A stretch of DNA of 64,000 nt from Xenia sp. Carnegie-2017 (lineage: Eukaryota > Cnidaria > Anthozoa > Malacalcyonacea > Xeniidae), in the NCBI RefSeq assembly GCF_021976095.1, contig NW_025813526.1, positions 6,909,577 through 6,973,576 of the forward strand, read 5' to 3'. A program made the translations under genes and the position numbers. Of the stretch, positions 60,126 through 64,000 are shown piece after piece. How positions within the stretch are numbered: position 1 is the first letter of the stretch; every line of letters begins with the position of its first letter. Under the pieces are notes generated by a model that did not search any database, was not told the DNA's origin, and saw nothing but the letters and a program-made list of their open reading frames with translations.

Positions 60126-60797
60126 TTATAAATATTGATATATACATAACTATTTTTTGGAGACTGTTTACCCATTCTTGATTTGTGTGCTTGTATAACA
60201 CTTTCTTTGTTTGGCTTTTCTATAGATGCAATATTTCTTGGAATGTTTGCTGGTAAAGAAATCTTGTTATGTACATTTTTACATTAAAACAGCAGACATC
60301 TTCCATCATACCTTGCACAAAGAATATGACTTACTCACCATTATTGGCTTGCTCCAATTTTCTCGCCCTTTTGGGAACACGATTATATCATTTTCCCCTT
60401 GCTGCTTTCCACATTGAACTTGTGCTTGTTTTCTGCCAGTGTTTACATTGTGATCTATCACTGCCAACTTGGTTCTTGCAAGCATACCTTATACGAAAAG
60501 CACTTTTAAAGTATTTTCCCTCCTTCCTCTTGTGCTTATCATGTTCCCAAAGGGCGAAAAATTGGGTAGCCAAGCCAATTATGGTGAGTAAGTCATATTC
60601 TTTTGTGCAAGGTATGATGGAAGATGTCTGCTGTTTTAATGTAAAAATGTACATAACAAGATTTCTTTACCAGCAAACATTCCAAGAAATATTGCATCTA
60701 TAGAAAAGCCAAACAAAGAAAGTGTTATACAAGCACACAAATCAAGAATGGGTAAACAGTCCCCAAAAAATAGTTATGTATATATCAATATTTATAA
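60126..60797. repeat. Large palindrome, about 255-bp arms, inside the TTAA transposon
   Basis: 60126-60379 and 60542-60797 are inverted copies of about 95% identity around a 162-bp loop. Equal peptide strings on both strands (MYIFTLKQQTSSIIPCTK) show this directly. The arms include the last part of the transposase frame. Confidence 0.9.
60355..60487 (-). pseudogene. Transposase C-terminal fragment (Kolobok-like)
   Basis: The minus strand reads GMLARTKLAVIDHNVNTGRK, then QAQVQCGKQQGENDIIVFPK. LA.(L/I)DHN.N..R.QA is a pattern I associate with the C-terminus of Kolobok transposases. The sequence then continues into one arm of the palindrome (NWVAKPIMVSKSYSF), which is present in both orientations. 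Upstream transposase sequence, including any catalytic residues, is gone. Confidence 0.45.
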
Positions 60798-60975
60798 TTA
60801 AAAAAAAGAGATTCTCTAAATGTACACAATGGCGATCGAAAAATACACACATTTAAGGCAGTATTTCTCGAGTTAAATTTGAATTGGAAACCTAGGATTT
60901 CGTGAGAGAGGTAAGAACAATATATACTTTCATATGAGCGAAAGTTGTATTAAGGTCAGACTACCCCTTTAAGTT

Positions 60976-61341
60976 GGTGAATTTCAGTGTGGATTCTAAA
61001 TCGGCAACGAAGTCAAGTTTGTTGGCGTCTTTGATGTTGTAATTTAAGCCTTTGCTTAAAATTTTAGTCTGCTGTACGGTGAGTGGTTTGCTTGATATGT
61101 TCTTGACCCATGAATGCGTGTCGTTGTTAATTTCCTTAAATGATCTCGATTTTTGTAGTTTTCGTTGGAGTTCGTTGTGTCGTTTTCTTCGATACACAAG
61201 TGCTGTTTCTTTGATGGTTTCGTCAATAGATTTAGCATCTGTTTGTGTGATGTGATTCGTAACAGTTTCTCGATGTTGATTTAATTTTCGAGTGTAGATT
61301 CGTAAGCGGTTGTGAGCGTCAGATATGAGGATGTTCAGCAT
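60976..61341 (-). pseudogene. PLE family B N-terminal region
   Basis: A 120-codon open piece, basic and helical (NRLRIYTRKLNQHRETVTNH, RRKRHNELQRKLQKSRSFKE), then SWVKNISSKPLTVQQTKILS and GLNYNIKDANKLDFVADLES. LT..Q...L.KGLNY is a recurrent N-terminal motif of PLE and related RT proteins. It runs directly into the transposon end at 60968 and resumes beyond 59115 (SDEIKEDIRYKVTTNLCLKR). Confidence 0.75.
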
Positions 61342-61555
61342 ACGTCGGCCATTTTGATTATGCTATTTGTTGGGCATAATTCGTTTTCATTGGTGGTTGG
61401 TAGTTGATACTGTTCGATAGGATTCGCTGTTGTTTGCCGTTGTGTAAGAAGTGTAGTTGCTCCAACGTGGATATTTCTTTGCGCGCGAATAATTCCCACT
61501 TTCTAGTTATTCTGAGAGTATCCAACCATATGTCGATTTAATGTATTTGAAAATT

Positions 61556-61675
61556 GGTATTTATAATCTTTGTAAATAATATATTCTTACATTCTGACGA
61601 AGGCTCGAAAAACCGAGTTGAAAGCTTAATAAAAAATATCAAAATAAAATCCAGAGAATCCTTATCATTATCATA
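61556..61675 (+). mobile_element. PLE family B inverted terminal tail
   Basis: NLCK-coding end, stop, hammerhead-like core and the terminal GAGAATCCTTATCATTATCA block in plus orientation, placed at the 5' side of the minus-strand element. It gives that element outward-facing tails at both ends, an arrangement known for Penelope pseudo-LTRs. Confidence 0.8.
61594..61624 (+). ncRNA. Hammerhead-ribozyme-like core, PLE family B, good stem
   Basis: CTGACGA, stem II (GGCTCG against CGAGTT, six pairs with two G-U), AAAAAC loop, GAAAG. The best-preserved family B core. Confidence 0.55.
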
Positions 61676-61722
61676 TATATAAAGATAAAAGTTTCTCCTG
61701 ATTTTGAATGATTTTTATTGAG

Positions 61723-61753
61723 GTTTCGACTCGTTGCTTCGAGCCTTCATCAG
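61723..61753 (-). ncRNA. Hammerhead-ribozyme-like core, family C, consensus-perfect
   Basis: On the minus strand: CTGATGA, A, a six-pair stem II (GGCTCG against CGAGTC, one G-U), AAGCAA loop, GAAAC. Both boxes match the consensus exactly. The cleavage strand was not found within the copy. Confidence 0.65.
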
Positions 61754-61769
61754 AATGAAAAATATTTAT

Positions 61770-62368
61770 TTACACGTGCTTTTAGCTTGGAGACGTTTAG
61801 TGCGTCTAATTGGATGAGAGGGTGGATTAATGTGATTGGATGGGGTTAAATGCGTTGCCATGGGTTTTGGTGTATTGTTAATATGATTGGTGGTGTTAAT
61901 AATATTAGAGTGTAGTGTTTTAGTTTTGGTGTTGTTTGTAGTTTTTGTGTCCTTTTTCTTTAGTTGTGAGTATATGATGGGTATGTTGATATGTCTGTTA
62001 ATTGTTTCGTTATCTTTACTGTAACAAGCTTCTTTAAATTCGCGTGTGTGTTTAGTCTGTGCGCGTCCGAGTACTTTAGTTTCTGTCCAGTCGAATGTGT
62101 GGTTGTTTCCATGGGTATGTTCTGCCGGTAGTGAGTTCGGACCTCGTCGTTTTATGACGCTTTTGTTTTCTGTGAGTCTTGTTTCACTTTTCTTAGATGT
62201 TTGTCCTATGTATTGCTTTGAACAGTCTTTACATGGTATCATGTAGATCACGTCAGTTGTATCATGAATTGTTGTTTTGTCTTTATGTTTGGTGAAACAT
62301 GATTTGACTTTTTGTGTAGGTTTGTGGGCGACGTTAATATTAAATGGTCGAAGAAGTCTGGCAGTCAT
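61770..62368 (-). CDS. PLE family C C-terminal part with GIY-YIG
   Basis: 200 open codons (start Met internal, stop near 61766). LLRPFNINVAHKPTQKVKSC opens it; the GIY-YIG domain is DVIYMIPCKDCSKQYIGQTS then ETRLTENKSVIKRRG (usually EHK; here ENK, so the His is changed). NNHTFDWTETKVLGRAQTKH and YSKDNETINRHINIPIIYSQ follow, and it ends HPIRRTKRLQ. Intact frame, but cut off from its RT by a frameshift upstream. Confidence 0.8.
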
Positions 62369-63340
62369 TTCTGATGTTCCGTTTATGTATGGTAATGTGA
62401 CGATTTTTACTGTTTCGTCCGGTTTTTTGTTGCTTTTGTCCGTTTGTGTTTTAATTTGTACTTTGTATATAGTTTTGTTTATGAAGTTTCTAGGGTAGTT
62501 GTTTTTAATAAATGTGGACTATAAGTAGTTGCGTTCTGTTTTTTTGGCTTCTTCCGTATTACAATGAGTGTTTATCCTGTTGCAAAGTGTTTGAATGCAG
62601 CTTATTTTGTGTTGCGTTGGATGATTGCTGTTGAAATCGAGTATTTGGTCTGTTTGGGTGGTTTCGCGGTATACTTGTGTGTTTAATGTACCGTCATCTG
62701 TTCTTGTTAGTAGGATGTCGACGAAGGTAAGTTGTTTGTTGTGCTCTTCGTCTTTAGTAAAGGTAATGTTCTTTGTGGTATTGTTTATGGTGTGCAGAAT
62801 TTGTTCAGTTTTGTCTTTCTTGACTATGGCAAAGATGTCGTCGACATATCTTCTCTATAGTCTGATGTTTGTGTTGTTTGTGACTGATTGTGTTTTGAGG
62901 TGTTGCATAACAGCTTCTGCGAGGAAGATGGATAGTGGTGATCCCATTGGTGTGCCTGAAATTTGTCTGTAGTATGTGTTTTGGAAGGTGAATTCAGTGG
63001 AGAGGCAAAGTTTGAGTAAGTCTAGGATGTGATTTTTATTTAGTTGTACTGTAGCTTGCCAAGTTTTGTCGTTTGTGAGTAGTTCGTTTGTAATTTTTTG
63101 ACAATGTCTAGTGGTATGGATGTGAAGAGTGATGTCACGTCGTAAGATATCATGATTTCGTCTGGTCGTAGTTTAATGTTTTCAATACTGGCGAGGAAAG
63201 TGATGGCATTTCTGATGGTGTGAGGTGAATTTTTGACTAATGGATACAGAATGTTATAAAGATATTTTGAAAGTTCATACGTGGTGATCCTGGAAGCGAT
63301 ACGATAGGTCGAAGTGGGTTATTTTCTTTGTGGATTTTTT

Positions 63341-64000
63341 CTACCAAAAACAGCTATCATGGACAGATCAGAATACATCGACAAAGACAAAACCCTCCTA
63401 CAAGACACCACCACCTACGAACTTCTCCGCACAGACCCCAGCAAAACGACCACCAACCGCATCAACCAGAAACTGAAACAACTAAAAGAAAAAAAGTAAC
63501 TAAACGAAAACGACTACAGAAGAATCCGACCCAATGACGCATCCACCGCCAAATTCTACGGACTACCAAAAATCCACAAAGAAAATAACCCACTTCGACC
63601 TATCGTATCGCGTAAAGGATCACCTACGTATGAACTTTCAAAATATCTTTATAACAATCTGTATCCATTAGTCAAAAATTCACCTCTCACCATCAGAAAT
63701 GCCACCACTTTCCTCGCCAGTATTGAAAACATTAAACTACGACCAGACGAAATCATGATATCCTACGACGTGGCATCACTCTTCACATCCATACCACTAG
63801 ACATTGCCAAACAAATTACAAGCGAACTACTCACAAACGACAAAACTTGGCAAGCTACAACACAACTAGACAAAAATGACATCCTAGACTTACTCACCTT
63901 CCTTGGTACAGTGAAGACAACGACACAATAAACAGACATATCGACATACCCATCATATACTCACAACTAAAGAAAAAGGACAAAAAAACTACAAACAACA
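63341..64000 (+). mobile_element. Penelope-like element, family C, plus copy, cut by the window end
   Basis: Starts at the junction with (P)KTAIMDRSEYIDKDKTLLQD and goes on to STAKFYGLPKIHKENNPLRP, IVSRKGSPTYELSKYLYNNL, and EIMISYDVASLFTSIPLDIA (motif A) up to NDILDLLTF at 63900. There it jumps directly to YSEDNDTINRHIDIPIIYSQ-like coding sequence, so motifs B-E, thumb and GIY-YIG are missing. A frameshift lies near 63500. The tail is beyond the window. Confidence 0.85.

Larger units (their letters stand above)
59116..60968 (+). mobile_element. TTAA transposon (Kolobok-like), 1,853 bp, internally deleted
   Basis: Flanked by TTAA at 59112-59115 and 60969-60972. Long terminal inverted repeats of about 145 bp (59116-59258 and 60827-60968) start AGGGGTAGTCTGACCTTAA and are over 90% alike, with one 11-base gap. 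The interior has a plus-strand P2X7-like frame, a minus-strand fragment resembling the C-terminus of Kolobok transposases (LARTKLAVIDHNVNTGRKQA) and a large palindrome. TTAA duplications and long TIRs fit Kolobok or piggyBac; the protein fragment favours Kolobok. It lies in a PLE copy, so it is younger than that copy. Confidence 0.85.
57117..61555 (-). mobile_element. PLE family B, longest copy, interrupted by a DNA transposon
   Basis: A minus-strand PLE with nearly all parts: 5' region about 61345-61555 (ITRKWELFARKEISTLEQLH), N-terminal coiled region 60976-61341, RT 57896-59100, linker and GIY-YIG 57480-57890, C-terminus and tail 57124-57480. The transposon at 59116-60968 sits in the N-terminal region and has duplicated TTAA. 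Removing it from consideration, the element is about 2.6 kb, normal for a PLE. It carries several frameshifts, mostly in the GIY-YIG and C-terminal part. At its upstream end lies an inverted extra tail (61556-61675). Confidence 0.88.
61681..63340 (-). mobile_element. Penelope-like element, family C, minus copy
   Basis: A distinct PLE family (roughly 60-75% similar to B in protein). It runs from a head-to-head junction near 63340 through RT (IRNAITFLASIEN, then EIMISYDVTSLFTSIPLDI; a QAHQWDHH-like frame-shifted motif B), thumb, GIY-YIG and tail near 61690. The RT part is frameshifted; the C-terminal part is open. Confidence 0.88.

Noticed and set aside
1-64000. CRISPR arrays, bacterial operons or rRNA
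   Set aside because: No regularly spaced short direct repeats with unique spacers and no rRNA-like sequence; all recognisable elements are eukaryotic.

Overview
The window is AT-rich, repeat-dominated nuclear DNA of an invertebrate animal. Its repeat set (Penelope-like retroelements with GIY-YIG domains, a CR1-like LINE, piggyBac and TTAA-type DNA transposons, BEL/Pao and virus-like fossils, tRNA-derived repeats) would fit a cnidarian such as a medusozoan, but this is an inference from element content and no species-diagnostic host gene was found. No intact host gene was recognised. The only host-like coding trace is a decayed EGF-containing reading frame near 24.5-25.2 kb.

Layout: 0.36-3.25 kb is a Penelope-like element (PLE) locus, a longer minus copy joined head to head to a short plus copy. 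4.6-5.1 kb is a lone PLE tail. 5.7-8.1 kb is a broken CR1-like LINE. 8.96-14.04 kb is a tandem array with a period of about 740 bp in which every unit carries a decayed tRNA-Asn-like sequence on the minus strand. A piggyBac element (14.045-16.785 kb, TTAA on both sides) has split its last unit. 17-22.2 kb holds an old duplicated segment, a GAGTTAC palindrome cluster, two inverted tRNA-like copies around a PLE tail, tRNA-Leu-like and tRNA-Lys-like pseudogenes, and one end of a TTAA transposon. 29.6-30.6 kb and 53.9-55.1 kb are BEL/Pao fossils. 25.2-29.6 and 34.6-42.6 kb are almost featureless.

From 42.6 to 53.35 kb lies a very AT-rich, broken, virus-like (Polinton-like) island with capsid-like and integrase-like remnants. 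It is interrupted by a PLE pair (48.94-50.58 kb) and by three tandem copies of a 239-bp tRNA-derived repeat. From 56.36 kb to the window end, PLEs are packed nearly end to end: family B at 56.36-57.09 and 57.12-61.68 kb, family C at 61.68-64.0 kb. The large family-B copy is itself interrupted by a 1,853-bp TTAA (Kolobok-like) transposon that carries a P2X7 'ballast'-like reading frame and a 255-bp-arm palindrome.

Three points stand out. (1) Ten PLE tails from three families carry hammerhead-ribozyme-like cores (CUGANGA, stem II, GAAA). (2) Well-resolved PLE loci are closed by outward-facing tails, and two loci share the same inverted internal junction, which suggests that the inverted unit itself was copied. 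(3) A DNA transposon carries a domain otherwise known as the cytosolic tail of the vertebrate P2X7 receptor.
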